Shown one piece after another: positions 8,765 through 18,020 of a stretch of 64,000 nucleotides of DNA (the stretch's first letter is position 1; the number at the start of each line of letters is the position of its first letter). The DNA lies in assembly GCF_006965485.1 (NCBI RefSeq), contig NZ_CP041360.1, positions 186,001 to 250,000 of the forward strand, written 5' to 3'. The notes beneath the pieces are model-generated. The model saw nothing but the letters and a program-made list of their open reading frames with translations. It did no database searches and was not told the origin of the DNA. Both the position numbers and the translations under genes were made by a program. This DNA comes from Spirosoma sp. KCTC 42546. Its GTDB lineage: Bacteria; Bacteroidota; Bacteroidia; Cytophagales; Spirosomataceae.

Positions 8765-9634
8765 ATGCCTGTTGTTCGTTTACTTGTTTGTATTAGTCTG
8801 CAACTCATATCTGTGTTAGCCTTTAGCGCCAAAGTAGATTCGCTCGATGTGCCCAGTGCCGTTATGAAAAAGAATTTTCGGGCGGCAGTCGTAATCCCCG
8901 AATCATATACTAAAGGGAAGGCGAATTACCCTGTATTGTATCTATTGCACGGCGGCTTTGGCCATTTCAACGACTGGGCAACGAAACTGCCCGATAAAAC
9001 CCTGTTGCAGCGGTTAGCCGATCAGTATAATTTACTCATTGTCATGCCAGAAGGCGAAATCTTTAGCTATTATCTGGATAGCCCTGTCATTAAGGATAGC
9101 CAGTTTGAAACCTACCTGACGAAAGAAGTCATTGACAAAATCGATAAGACCTACCGTACGGTTCGAACGAATAAAGGGCGGGTCATTACGGGTCTCTCGA
9201 TGGGTGGCTATGGAGCCTTATACCTGGCCACGCGTCATCCTGATCTGTATGGCGCGGCAGGCAGTATGAGTGGCGCGCTTAATCTGGATATGACTAGCTG
9301 GAAACTAACGCCTGAGATGGAGAAAGGCATTAAAAGCGAATTTGAGAAGATTTTAGGGCCATTTTCGCCCGATAGCTACGCGCCTTATTCGGTGATTAAT
9401 ATGGCTGATAACATGAAGGCCAATGGATTGAAGCTGATTTTTGACTGTGGCGTCGATGACTTTCTGATTGAACCCAACCGGGAACTTCACCGTCGGCTGG
9501 TGTTCAATCAAACACCCCACGATTACAGCGAACGTCCTGGCGGGCACAGCTGGGATTACTGGCAAAACTCATTGCCGAACCATGTCTTGTTCTTCAACCA
9601 AGTTCTGAAAGCGAACGGAACCGCTGTTCAATAA
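8765..9634 (+). CDS. Exported alpha/beta-hydrolase esterase (EstD/CE1-like), copy 1
   Basis: A 289-residue secreted or periplasmic esterase of the esterase D / FrmB / CE1 type. I chose ATG 8765 because it gives a clean signal peptide (MPVVRLLVCISLQL, cut after SVLAFSA); the frame is open from 8729. The visible parts are the oxyanion segment YLLHGGFG, the nucleophile elbow GLSMGG with Ser145, an Asp in CGVDDFL and a His in RPGGHSWDYW. The family includes feruloyl and acetylxylan esterases, so an aromatic or acetyl ester substrate is plausible but unproven. It is the first gene of an apparent operon; the next gene, a paralogue, begins 6 nt later. Confidence 0.85.
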   Translation: MPVVRLLVCISLQLISVLAFSAKVDSLDVPSAVMKKNFRAAVVIPESYTKGKANYPVLYLLHGGFGHFNDWATKLPDKTLLQRLADQYNLLIVMPEGEIFSYYLDSPVIKDSQFETYLTKEVIDKIDKTYRTVRTNKGRVITGLSMGGYGALYLATRHPDLYGAAGSMSGALNLDMTSWKLTPEMEKGIKSEFEKILGPFSPDSYAPYSVINMADNMKANGLKLIFDCGVDDFLIEPNRELHRRLVFNQTPHDYSERPGGHSWDYWQNSLPNHVLFFNQVLKANGTAVQ

Positions 9635-9639
9635 AGCCA

Positions 9640-10521
9640 ATGCGTAGACTATCGACCCAAATCCTGCTCTTTTTTATAGGTTGCCTGCTAACATTCCCCT
9701 TGTTTGCCGCCAAAGTAGATACGCTGGATATAACGAGTGCCAGTATGAATCGGACGCTTCGGGCGGCTGTGGTTCTACCCGCACGTTACAAAAAAGCGAA
9801 GCAACCATTTCCGGTATTGTATCTGCTCCATGGCGGAACCGGCAGTTTCCGCGACTGGCTCACCAAAACACCCGACAAAACACTACTGCACCGACTGGCC
9901 GACCAGTATAACATCATCATCGTAACACCCGACGGCGACCCGACCAGCTATTACTTCGATAGTCCACTCGTTAAAAGCAGCCAGTTTGAAACGTTTATTT
10001 CCAAGGAGTTAATCGAGAAAATTGACAATGCATACCGCACGGTTCGGGATCGCAAGGGCCGAATCATTGCGGGTTTGTCGATGGGGGGGCACGGGGCTAT
10101 GTTTATCTCAAGTCGTCATCCAGACCTGTATGCAGCCGCGGGCAGTATGAGTGGCGTTATGAATATTAACACCGCCAGCTGGAAAGTGCCCGCCGATTTT
10201 GCCAAATCCCGGTCTGAAAACTTTGCCAAGCTATTGGGGCCACCCAAAGAAGGCGACACGCCTTATCCGGGCTATACAATGGTCACGCTGGCCGATCAGC
10301 TCAAGAAGAATAACCTGCCTTTGATTTTCGACATCGGGGTGGATGATTTTCTGATCAACGGCAATCGCGAGTTACACCGTCAGTTGATGGAAAACAAAAC
10401 ACCCCACGACTATACCGAGCGGCCCGGAGCCCATACCTGGGATTACTGGGGAAATGCCCTGCCTTACCAACTGCTGTTTTTTAGCAAAATTCTGACCGAG
10501 AACGGCGTGATGGTTCTTTAA
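9640..10521 (+). CDS. Exported alpha/beta-hydrolase esterase (EstD/CE1-like), copy 2
   Basis: A 293-residue paralogue of the preceding gene, clearly from a tandem duplication: both carry AAKVD or SAKVD after the signal peptide, a closely related YLLHGG region and shared LADQYN, SQFET and RELHR blocks. The signal peptide is residues 1-23. The nucleophile is Ser147 in GLSMGG, the acid is in IGVDDFL, and the histidine is in RPGAHTWDYW, so the triad is intact. The paralogues have diverged at many positions, suggesting different ester preferences or an old duplication. Confidence 0.85.
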   Translation: MRRLSTQILLFFIGCLLTFPLFAAKVDTLDITSASMNRTLRAAVVLPARYKKAKQPFPVLYLLHGGTGSFRDWLTKTPDKTLLHRLADQYNIIIVTPDGDPTSYYFDSPLVKSSQFETFISKELIEKIDNAYRTVRDRKGRIIAGLSMGGHGAMFISSRHPDLYAAAGSMSGVMNINTASWKVPADFAKSRSENFAKLLGPPKEGDTPYPGYTMVTLADQLKKNNLPLIFDIGVDDFLINGNRELHRQLMENKTPHDYTERPGAHTWDYWGNALPYQLLFFSKILTENGVMVL

Positions 10522-10573
10522 CGCAAAAATCAACTCCCAATTTTATAACCCGAATTACCAACCTAAAAACTCC

Positions 10574-12187
10574 ATGAAAATCAAACCAATCCTGTTATCC
10601 CTGCTTATCCTTGCGTTGCCTCTGCTGTCTGTTGGGCAAGCCAAAGATCCCATCATAGCGGGCAAAGGCATCGCTACCGTGCCCACCGAATCGGGCAGTG
10701 TTAGGGGCTATATTCACAATGGTACGTTTACCTTCAAAGGCATTCCGTACGCCAAAGCTGAACGCTTTATGGCCCCTTCGAAACCTGATTCATGGACAGG
10801 AGTGCGCTCTTCCATGACCTACGGACCCGTTTGTCCAATGGACGTAACCACAACAACCTACGACGAAATCGAATTTCCGTTTCACCATGACTGGGGCTAT
10901 ACCAACGAAAACTGCCTGAGTCTGAACGTTTGGACTCCCGAAATCAGCAAAGCGAAAAAACGTCCGGTCATGGTGTGGCTGCATGGTGGCGGCTTTACCG
11001 CGGGTTCGTCGGTTGAACTACCGTCGTACGATGGGGAAAACCTGACGAAAAAGGGCGACGTGGTGGTCGTGACGGTCAACCATCGCCTGAACATTCTGGG
11101 CTTTCTGGATTTGTCGGGCTATGGCGAGAAGTACAAAAATTCGGCGAATGCGGGTCTGATGGATCTAGTGTCGGCTTTGCAGTGGGTAAAGCAGAACATC
11201 GACCAGTTTGGTGGTGATCCGAACAACGTAACCATCTTCGGTCAGTCGGGTGGGGGCGGTAAAGTAACCTGCCTGATGAATGCACCTTCAGCGAAGGGGC
11301 TCTTTCATAAGGCCATCGTACAGAGTGGTAGCTACATTACCAGTTTCACGGAAAGTGATGTGATGAAAAAAGTAAGTGCTGCGCTGCTCGAAGAATTGAA
11401 CTTACAGCCGAATCAGGTCGATTCACTCCAAAAAATTTCATACGAACGGTTGAATGCGGCTGGTAAAAAAGCCCTACGTAAAGTGTCGGATGGGATGAAA
11501 GCCGAAGGTCGCCCCGCTTTTGGATTAGGTTGGGGCCCCATTCATGATGGGAATTTCCTGCCTTACCAAACGACAGACCCGGCTGCGATGGCGCTTTCGA
11601 AAGACATTCCGCTCCTGGTTGGTTCGACGAAAAACGAGTTTACGCCTTTCAATCCGGCTACCCGCGATATCACGATGGAAGGAGCCAAGGCTAACATACA
11701 GAAAAAATACGGCGATAAAACAGACGCGTATCTGGCAGCGGTAAAGAAGGCTTATCCCGAAACGATGAAGCCATCCGATTACATTGATCTCGACTTCAAC
11801 TTCCGTCCGCTTACCATTCGGCAGGCCAATGGGAAAGCCGTTGCAGGTGCTGCTCCCGTGTATATGTATCTGTTTACGTGGCAGTCGCCGGTGTTGGATG
11901 GGGCCTACAAAGCCATGCACTGTATGGAAATTCCGTTCGTATTCGACAACATCGCCCGCTGCGAAGAAATGACGGGTGGTGGCAAAGATGCCCACACTCT
12001 GGCTGACAAAATGAGTCGGGCGTGGATTGCCTTCGCTCGAACCGGCAACCCCAATCACAAAGGGCTGCCAACCTGGCCTCAATACAACGCTGAGAGTGGT
12101 GCTACGATGATTTTCGACAATACCAATCAGGTAAAGAATAACCCCGACAAGGAGTTATTGGAGATCGCTGCTGGCAAGTCGATGTAG
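10574..12187 (+). CDS. Exported type-B carboxylesterase
   Basis: A 537-residue carboxylesterase of the p-nitrobenzyl esterase / cholinesterase superfamily with a signal peptide ending near residue 22 (LSVGQA). The oxyanion-hole motif WLHGGGFTAGS is near residue 135. The nucleophile Ser225 sits in GQSGGGG, a variant of the usual GESAG; the catalytic histidine is probably in the AMHCMEIPFVF segment. It would hydrolyse an ester outside the cytoplasm. It lies 52 nt after the second esterase and 34 nt before the transporter gene on the same strand, consistent with one catabolic operon. Confidence 0.88.
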   Translation: MKIKPILLSLLILALPLLSVGQAKDPIIAGKGIATVPTESGSVRGYIHNGTFTFKGIPYAKAERFMAPSKPDSWTGVRSSMTYGPVCPMDVTTTTYDEIEFPFHHDWGYTNENCLSLNVWTPEISKAKKRPVMVWLHGGGFTAGSSVELPSYDGENLTKKGDVVVVTVNHRLNILGFLDLSGYGEKYKNSANAGLMDLVSALQWVKQNIDQFGGDPNNVTIFGQSGGGGKVTCLMNAPSAKGLFHKAIVQSGSYITSFTESDVMKKVSAALLEELNLQPNQVDSLQKISYERLNAAGKKALRKVSDGMKAEGRPAFGLGWGPIHDGNFLPYQTTDPAAMALSKDIPLLVGSTKNEFTPFNPATRDITMEGAKANIQKKYGDKTDAYLAAVKKAYPETMKPSDYIDLDFNFRPLTIRQANGKAVAGAAPVYMYLFTWQSPVLDGAYKAMHCMEIPFVFDNIARCEEMTGGGKDAHTLADKMSRAWIAFARTGNPNHKGLPTWPQYNAESGATMIFDNTNQVKNNPDKELLEIAAGKSM

Positions 12188-12221
12188 AAAGTAAGTTCAC
12201 TCACTTACGAGAATCTGACGT

Positions 12222-13517
12222 ATGCTCTCTCTACTTGGCTTTGCCACCATTGGCGTTTTTCTCGCCCTAATCATTACCAAGCGTTTGTCGGTCATTACGG
12301 CTCTGGTGCTGGTGCCGCTGGTTTTTGGGTTCCTGGCAGGATTTAACCCAAAAGAACTGGGAGAGATGATTCTGGCAGGCATCAAGCAGGTTGCTCCAAC
12401 GGGTATCCTGTTGATGTTTGCCGTGCTGTATTTCGCGACGATGCTCGATGCGGGGCTGTTCGATCCTATTAGTACCGCCATCATCCGCTACGTAAAAGGC
12501 GATCCGCTAAAAGTGATCATCGGTACGGCAATACTGACCATGATTGTCCACCTTGACGGGGATGGTACGGCAACGTTCATGATCGTGATGTCGGCGTTTC
12601 TGCCGATTTACAAACTATTGGGCATCAATCGCCTGATTCTTCCTGGAATTGTAGCGCTGAGCGTTGGCCCGATGCACCTGGTCCCCTGGTCGGGAACTTC
12701 GGCGCGAGCCATTTCGACGCTAAAAACCGATGCAACCCAGCTCTTTAATCCAAATATTCCGGCTATTATCGCCGGAATCTGTTGGGTGCTATTTGTCGCG
12801 TACTGGTTTGGTCTGAAGGAGCGAAAACGGCTTGGTATTAGTGAGTTGCGCTATGTTCATCACGAAAGCCTGACCGAAGAACAGCGACAATTCCGTCGCC
12901 CGAAACTATTCTGGATCAATGCGTTATTGACTATAGGCCTCATTACTACGTTGATGAAGGGTTGGGTACCCGCACCCGCCCTGTTCATTGTGGCTGCGGT
13001 GGTTGCCTTGTTGGTTAACTATCCTAAACTCGCCGATCAGCAAAAAGTAGTCCGGAGTCACGGCAATAATATTTTCATGGTATCGAGCATGATCTTTGCC
13101 GCGGGCGTTTTTTCGGGGATTCTGACGGGTTCTAAAATGATCGACTCGATGGCGACTTCGGTTGTTTCGTTGATTCCCCAGCAACACGCAGCCTGGTTGC
13201 CAACGCTCACGGCCATTACCAGTATGCCAGCCAGTCTGCTCTTTACCCCCGACGCCTACTATTTCGGGGTAGTCCCGATTTTGAGTCAAACGGCTACTCA
13301 GTTCGGTATCGATCCGCTTGAAATTGGGCGTGCGGCTTTGTTGGGTCAAATGACAGTTGGCTTTCCGGTTAGTCCTCTTACGGCATCGACCTTTTTGCTG
13401 GTTGGTCTGGCCGAGGTTGACTTAGGCGATCATCAGAAATTTATTCTCAAATGGGCCTTCGGCACAACCGTAGTTATGACGTTGGCGGCACTCTTAACAG
13501 GCTCTATTCACCTATGA
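12222..13517 (+). CDS. CitMHS-family carboxylate transporter
   Basis: A 431-residue inner-membrane protein with about a dozen hydrophobic segments, matching the CitMHS (citrate-metal:proton symporter) family. Supporting motifs are HLDGDGTATFMIV near residue 108 and GPMHLVPWSGTSARA near residue 148. The usual cargo is citrate complexed with Mg or Ca, but substrates in this branch are not certain. Its position after three exported esterases suggests that it imports the acid they release. It overlaps the AtuA gene by 4 nt (ATGA). Confidence 0.87.
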   Translation: MLSLLGFATIGVFLALIITKRLSVITALVLVPLVFGFLAGFNPKELGEMILAGIKQVAPTGILLMFAVLYFATMLDAGLFDPISTAIIRYVKGDPLKVIIGTAILTMIVHLDGDGTATFMIVMSAFLPIYKLLGINRLILPGIVALSVGPMHLVPWSGTSARAISTLKTDATQLFNPNIPAIIAGICWVLFVAYWFGLKERKRLGISELRYVHHESLTEEQRQFRRPKLFWINALLTIGLITTLMKGWVPAPALFIVAAVVALLVNYPKLADQQKVVRSHGNNIFMVSSMIFAAGVFSGILTGSKMIDSMATSVVSLIPQQHAAWLPTLTAITSMPASLLFTPDAYYFGVVPILSQTATQFGIDPLEIGRAALLGQMTVGFPVSPLTASTFLLVGLAEVDLGDHQKFILKWAFGTTVVMTLAALLTGSIHL

Positions 13518-14836
13518 AACAGCAAATTCGTATTGGGTGTGGAGCTGGTTTTTCTGGCGACCGGCTCGAACCAGCCCTCATCCTGGTTCAACAAGGCCAG
13601 TTGGATTACCTCGTGCTGGAGTGTTTAGCTGAACGAACCATTGCGCTGGCTCAGAAACGCAAGAGGCAAGACCCAATGTTAGGTTACGACCCGCTGCTGG
13701 AGCGCCGAATAGAAAGTCTGTTGCCTCATTTACTGGGAAAGAAGGTTCGGCTGATTACCAATATGGGCGCGGCCAACCCACTGGCTGCCGCTGAAAAAAT
13801 TGTTGAAATCGCCCGGCGACTAAATCTATCCGTTACCGTAGCTGCCGTTACGGGCGATGATGTATTTAGTCAGCTTTCGGGTGACGAACTGGCGTTGGAA
13901 ACGAGCAAACCACTGCATGAATCCGGTACGCTTATTTCTGCCAATGCCTACATGGGAGCCGATGCTATTTTGCCAGCCCTGAAAACTAATGCCGATATTA
14001 TCATTACCGGCCGTGTTGCCGACCCGTCGCTATTTGTAACCCCAATGGTACACGAATTTGGCTGGTCGCTGGAGGATGCGAATCAGCTTGGTCAGGGGAC
14101 AGTTATTGGCCATTTGCTGGAATGTGCAGGCCAACTCACAGGGGGGTATTTTGCCGATCCCGGCCGAAAAGACGTGCCCGACATGGCGCATCTGGGTCAT
14201 CCGTTTGCCGATGTGTCGCCAGATGGAACGGCTATTTTTGGTAAAGTAGCCGGTACAGGTGGAATACTGACTGTTGCCACCGCAAAAGAACAGTTGTTAT
14301 ATGAAGTCATGGACCCAGGCCGGTATATCACGCCCGATGTTGTCGCTGATTTCACGCAGGTACGTTTGGAAGAAATAGGGTTTGATCAAGTCAAAGCCAC
14401 AGGCGGTCGCGGTCAGAAGCGACCCGATACCTTAAAAGTAAGCGTGGGCTACGAAGCGGGCTTTATTGGCGAAGGCGAAATTTCCTACGCGGGTTCAAAT
14501 GCGTTGGGTCGGGCACAATTGGCTGGTTCAATCATTCAGGAGCGCCTGCAAGATCGTTTTCCCGATCTGCGAGTTGACTATATCGGCAGCACTTCGGTGC
14601 ATCGAACCAACTTTGGGCAGTACCCAGACCCATATGAAATTCGACTACGCGTGGCAGGGAGAGCTTCAACAGCACAACAAGCGGCTTTGGTAGGCGAGGA
14701 GGTCGAAGCGCTTTACACCAATGGTCCGGCCGGTGGTGGCGGGGCTCGCAAATACATTCATGAAGTTGTCGGTATCGTATCGACACTAATGGATCGAACA
14801 AAAATAACACCCAGTATCAGCGTCCTCCAATCATGA
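13514..14836 (+). CDS. AtuA-family protein, main domain (DUF1446)
   Basis: A 440-residue protein matching the N-terminal DUF1446 domain of acyclic terpene utilisation protein AtuA. I start it at ATG 13514, which overlaps the transporter stop; the frame is open from 13451. The family-typical N-terminus GCGAGFSGDR and the segments YLVLECLAERT, ADIIITGRVADPSL and GHLLECAGQLTGGYF are present. The biochemical role of AtuA is not established. The C-terminal domain found fused in other bacteria is encoded here by the next gene. Confidence 0.87.
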   Translation: MKQQIRIGCGAGFSGDRLEPALILVQQGQLDYLVLECLAERTIALAQKRKRQDPMLGYDPLLERRIESLLPHLLGKKVRLITNMGAANPLAAAEKIVEIARRLNLSVTVAAVTGDDVFSQLSGDELALETSKPLHESGTLISANAYMGADAILPALKTNADIIITGRVADPSLFVTPMVHEFGWSLEDANQLGQGTVIGHLLECAGQLTGGYFADPGRKDVPDMAHLGHPFADVSPDGTAIFGKVAGTGGILTVATAKEQLLYEVMDPGRYITPDVVADFTQVRLEEIGFDQVKATGGRGQKRPDTLKVSVGYEAGFIGEGEISYAGSNALGRAQLAGSIIQERLQDRFPDLRVDYIGSTSVHRTNFGQYPDPYEIRLRVAGRASTAQQAALVGEEVEALYTNGPAGGGGARKYIHEVVGIVSTLMDRTKITPSISVLQS

Positions 14837-15177
14837 GAATAAAGCTATATGATATTGCTCATAGTCGGGCGGGCGATAAGGGCAATACATTGACCTTATC
14901 GCTCATTCCCTATAGTGCCGAAGATTATCCGTTGCTATGCGCTAGAGTAACTGCTGAGGCTGTCAGTCATCATTTACAGGATATTGTTGCGGGAGAGATA
15001 ACTCGGTACGAGCTACCCAATCTGCCTGCTCTTCAATTCGTATGCCAGCAAGCGCTAACAGGCGGTGTGACAACCTCGTTAACCATGGATACGCACGGCA
15101 AAAGCCTGAGTTACGCATTGCTGGAGATGTGGGTAGAAACTGAAGTTAATGGACAAGGGGCAATGGATAATGGATAA
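14833..15177 (+). CDS. AtuA-like C-terminal domain protein, separate gene
   Basis: A 114-residue protein resembling the small C-terminal domain of longer AtuA proteins (start MRIKLYDIAHSRAGDKGNT). It overlaps the preceding gene by 4 nt, so the two are probably made together and interact. The domain similarity ends near residue 105; the last residues (VNGQGAMDNG and stop) are translated from inverted-repeat element D, which suggests that the original stop was replaced. Confidence 0.83.
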   Translation: MRIKLYDIAHSRAGDKGNTLTLSLIPYSAEDYPLLCARVTAEAVSHHLQDIVAGEITRYELPNLPALQFVCQQALTGGVTTSLTMDTHGKSLSYALLEMWVETEVNGQGAMDNG

Positions 15178-15247
15178 TGAATAATGAATAATGAATAATT
15201 GGTAGGGCGATAGTAGCCAGTGGATTATCCATTATTCATTGTCCATT
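15148..15247. repeat. Inverted-repeat element D
   Basis: The left part (15148-15199) contains AATGGACAA-type sequence and then five consecutive 7-base units (GGATAAT twice, GAATAAT three times). The right arm 15224-15247 is complementary to this unit array, allowing several pairing registers. The element overlaps the stop of the AtuA-like gene and ends 10 nt before the convergent M28 peptidase stop. It shares the AATGGAYAATG unit with element B. Confidence 0.75.
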
Positions 15248-15257
15248 TTATTCCTCA

Positions 15258-16853
15258 CTACTGCTTATTACTATCGACCACTAGGCGCTGGTCGCGATTG
15301 GCAATGTCCCAGGCGGTGTAGAAGACGAGCCGGGCTGATTTTTCGGCCAGTTTGAAGTCGATTTTCTCGATGTCATCTGTTGGTTTGTGATAATCGGGAT
15401 GCAGACCGTTGAAATAAAAGATAATGGGAATCTGATGCTTGGCGAAGTTATAATGATCGGAGCGGTAGTAGATTCGCTGAGAATCTTTTGGATCGTTATA
15501 CTTATAATCCAGCTCCATATTGATGTACTTTTTATTCGTCTCCTCACTGATTTTGTGCAGTTCCGATGAAAGTTTGTCGGAACCGATCACGTAGATATAG
15601 TTATCCGATTTGCCCAGATGCAGATCATCAACCCGACCCACCATGTCGATGTTTAAATCAGCGACGGTTTTCTCAAGGGGAATCACCGGACTCATATCCG
15701 CGTAATACTGCGAACCTAGCAGACCTTTTTCTTCGCCCGATACGGTCAGGAATAAAATAGATCGGCGGGGTCCTTTACCAGCCGCCTTGGCTTTGGCGAA
15801 TGCCTGTGCAATTTCCAGTACCGATACCGTACCTGATCCATCGTCGTTAGCCCCATTATTAATCTGCCCATCGGCGCTGATACCGATATGGTCGTAGTGC
15901 GAGGAAACGACCAGCACTTCGTCTTTTTTGTCGGTTCCTTCAATAAAGCCCAATACGTTTGATGACTCCGTTTTTTCATCAACCCGATCAGCTTTAACCG
16001 CTACGTTGCCTGCTAGTGATGAGGCAACGGGCTTTGTCGATTGCGCAAGTTGAGTGGTTGTTTGCCCTAGCGTGGCGGTGGAGGTATTCAGTAAGGCCGC
16101 TGCCATATCTGCTGTAATCAGAAATACACCCGCTGAACCTACATTTTCAGCACCAGGCTTCAGGCTCAATCGATTGAACCGGGCCTGCATGGCGCTACGT
16201 TGGGTGAGCAACTGTTTAAACGCTTCGGCCGATTCCGCTGAAACAATAAACACCTGAGCAGCTCCCTTATCCTTTGCTGCCAGGCTCTTTGCCCGCCAGC
16301 CGTTTGGCCCGCCCCATTTGGAGGCTTCGCTGCTGCCGCTCACCAGTTTTGTACCATTAGCGGCTTTAGGCTCATCATCCAGCATCACAAGGGCTTTGCC
16401 TTTTACGTCGCGCCCTGCATAATCGTCGTAGTTCGTGTCGCTGATACCGTAGCCAACAAATACCGTTTCATAGCTTGTTTCAGTAGGCAGATACAACAAG
16501 CCGTTCGGCATGAAATCCTTCTGCGGTTCAAACCGTTTTCCTCCCGCACTCACATAAAAATCACCCCAATTCTTTTTGTAAAGCGTATAGGGCTGTAAAT
16601 AACCCAGCTTGCCATCCGTTTCCTTAACGATGGGTTTGAGCCCCTCGGCGGCAAACTGAGTAGCAATATAATCGGCGGCTTTGCGCTGGCCACGGGTTCC
16701 GGTTTCGCGGCCTTCCATGTCATCGGCAGCCAAGACACGGAGGTGTTTTTCAAGGTCAGCTGCCGTAATAGTATTGGCAAACTTTTCCTGAGCGATACTG
16801 GCGAAAGGCAGGCTGATTAGCCCGGCGGCCAGTAGTAGTTGTTGAGAAGTCAT
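15258..16853 (-). CDS. Exported M28-family metallopeptidase with PA domain
   Basis: A 531-residue zinc aminopeptidase-type enzyme with a signal peptide (cut near IAQ, residue 22). A protease-associated-like insert occupies roughly residues 140-270. The M28 zinc site is visible in order: SHYDHIG, NDDGSG, SGEEKGLLGS, NIDMVGR and YRSDHYNF near the C-terminus. It probably cleaves peptides in the periplasm or outside the cell. It is transcribed toward the AtuA operon; the gap between the two is almost entirely element D. Confidence 0.92.
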   Translation of the reverse strand: MTSQQLLLAAGLISLPFASIAQEKFANTITAADLEKHLRVLAADDMEGRETGTRGQRKAADYIATQFAAEGLKPIVKETDGKLGYLQPYTLYKKNWGDFYVSAGGKRFEPQKDFMPNGLLYLPTETSYETVFVGYGISDTNYDDYAGRDVKGKALVMLDDEPKAANGTKLVSGSSEASKWGGPNGWRAKSLAAKDKGAAQVFIVSAESAEAFKQLLTQRSAMQARFNRLSLKPGAENVGSAGVFLITADMAAALLNTSTATLGQTTTQLAQSTKPVASSLAGNVAVKADRVDEKTESSNVLGFIEGTDKKDEVLVVSSHYDHIGISADGQINNGANDDGSGTVSVLEIAQAFAKAKAAGKGPRRSILFLTVSGEEKGLLGSQYYADMSPVIPLEKTVADLNIDMVGRVDDLHLGKSDNYIYVIGSDKLSSELHKISEETNKKYINMELDYKYNDPKDSQRIYYRSDHYNFAKHQIPIIFYFNGLHPDYHKPTDDIEKIDFKLAEKSARLVFYTAWDIANRDQRLVVDSNKQ

Positions 16854-16930
16854 TAATCAGGTTTTGATTGGGAATTTTAGATGAAATAGCGAAAGTCCTA
16901 TGTAGAACGGGACTACTAATTTCCGAAAAA

Positions 16931-17956
16931 TTACTTTACTAAATTCGATTCCTGCTTTTTCTGTCGATTTGTGATCAAGAGAGGAATAATCAGAAAGCTC
17001 AGGCTGCTCAACAATAAGGCAAAGCCGGTTTGAACAGCATGCAGAAAGGTAGCTACAATAACGCCTTCGGTGAGCGTCATACCATACAGTACTAAAGCCC
17101 GGCTCACCAGAAAGTGATACGTTCCCAGGCCACCTTGTGTTGGTACGGCAATTCCCCCAATGGAACTGACGGTCAGGATCGTTAACGCAGCTTGTGGGGG
17201 AAGGGTAACCGTTCGGGGCGATGCAAAGAAGAGCGTGTAGGTGGTTAGAAAGATAAGGCCGTAACTCAAAATGGTTAGAAAAATGAACAGCCATGGTCGT
17301 TTCAATTGCTGAATGCTCAGGAAACCACGTTTAATCTCTCCAGCAATGGTTGTCAGCCGAATAATGAGCCGATGCTGCCAGAAGGCGGGACTTCGCAGGA
17401 GCCAGTAGAGCAATACGACAATCGTCAGAAAACCAATTGTCAACCCGATTAACAGCGTATTCGATTGACCATTAGGTGAAAATCGATGAACTACGGGCGA
17501 TAGCAGTTCCACGAGGTATTGACCCACCCGCCTGAATTCCAGCAAAACGGTAAGGCCAATAATCAACAGAAGCATAAAAATATCAACAACTCGCTCGGCC
17601 ACTACCGAGCCAATACCCTGCGCCAGCGGAACACCATCGGTGCGTTGTAGGGTGCCACAGCGAGTTATCTCCCCTGCACCAGGCACCAGCATACTGGCCA
17701 ATGAACCGGCCAGCAGGGCTACAGTTGTGCGAAAGAGGGTGGGCTGGTAACCGAGAGCCTGTAAGGTGAGTTGCCAGCGGGCGGCCTTCACCAGATGATA
17801 CACGCCAATGAGCAAGCCCGTCAAGGCCAGCCAACGATAATCGGCCAGGCGAAACTGAGCTGCCAGTTCAGTAAGAGGAACATCTTTTAGTACGTACCAC
17901 AGCAGCCCAATTGTTAACAGAACGGGCAATGCTTGCCGTACAAACGATTTATTCAT
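16931..17956 (-). CDS. Flippase-like integral membrane protein (UPF0104)
   Basis: A 341-residue polytopic protein related to the transmembrane part of lysylphosphatidylglycerol synthase, a family often next to glycosyltransferases. The family segment VPGAGEITRCGTLQ, followed by GIGSVVAERVVDIFML, is present near residues 90-125. A soluble synthase domain is absent, so lipid aminoacylation is unlikely; a role in moving a lipid-linked precursor is the usual guess. It is divergent from the membrane protein gene at 18089. Confidence 0.85.
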   Translation of the reverse strand: MNKSFVRQALPVLLTIGLLWYVLKDVPLTELAAQFRLADYRWLALTGLLIGVYHLVKAARWQLTLQALGYQPTLFRTTVALLAGSLASMLVPGAGEITRCGTLQRTDGVPLAQGIGSVVAERVVDIFMLLLIIGLTVLLEFRRVGQYLVELLSPVVHRFSPNGQSNTLLIGLTIGFLTIVVLLYWLLRSPAFWQHRLIIRLTTIAGEIKRGFLSIQQLKRPWLFIFLTILSYGLIFLTTYTLFFASPRTVTLPPQAALTILTVSSIGGIAVPTQGGLGTYHFLVSRALVLYGMTLTEGVIVATFLHAVQTGFALLLSSLSFLIIPLLITNRQKKQESNLVK

Positions 17957-18020
17957 TCGGCCAAATTAGTTATTTGGGAAAGACAATGCAGGAGTTTTAG
18001 AAAATTTGGCACGGTATTAG

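Noticed and set aside
11525..12082. 185-residue minus-strand open frame
   Set aside because: It is a shadow within the type-B carboxylesterase; no motif or signal supports it.
12924..13349. 141-residue minus-strand open frame
   Set aside because: It lies in the CitMHS gene; composition is Gln/Asn/Arg-rich and lacks family features.
13451..13513. N-terminal extension of AtuA
   Set aside because: The extension overlaps the transporter gene by over 60 nt and has no family similarity; the 4-nt overlap start is more plausible.
15148..15247. CRISPR array suggested by repeated units
   Set aside because: The units are 7 bases with no spacers between them, and the array is followed by its own complement; no cas genes are present.
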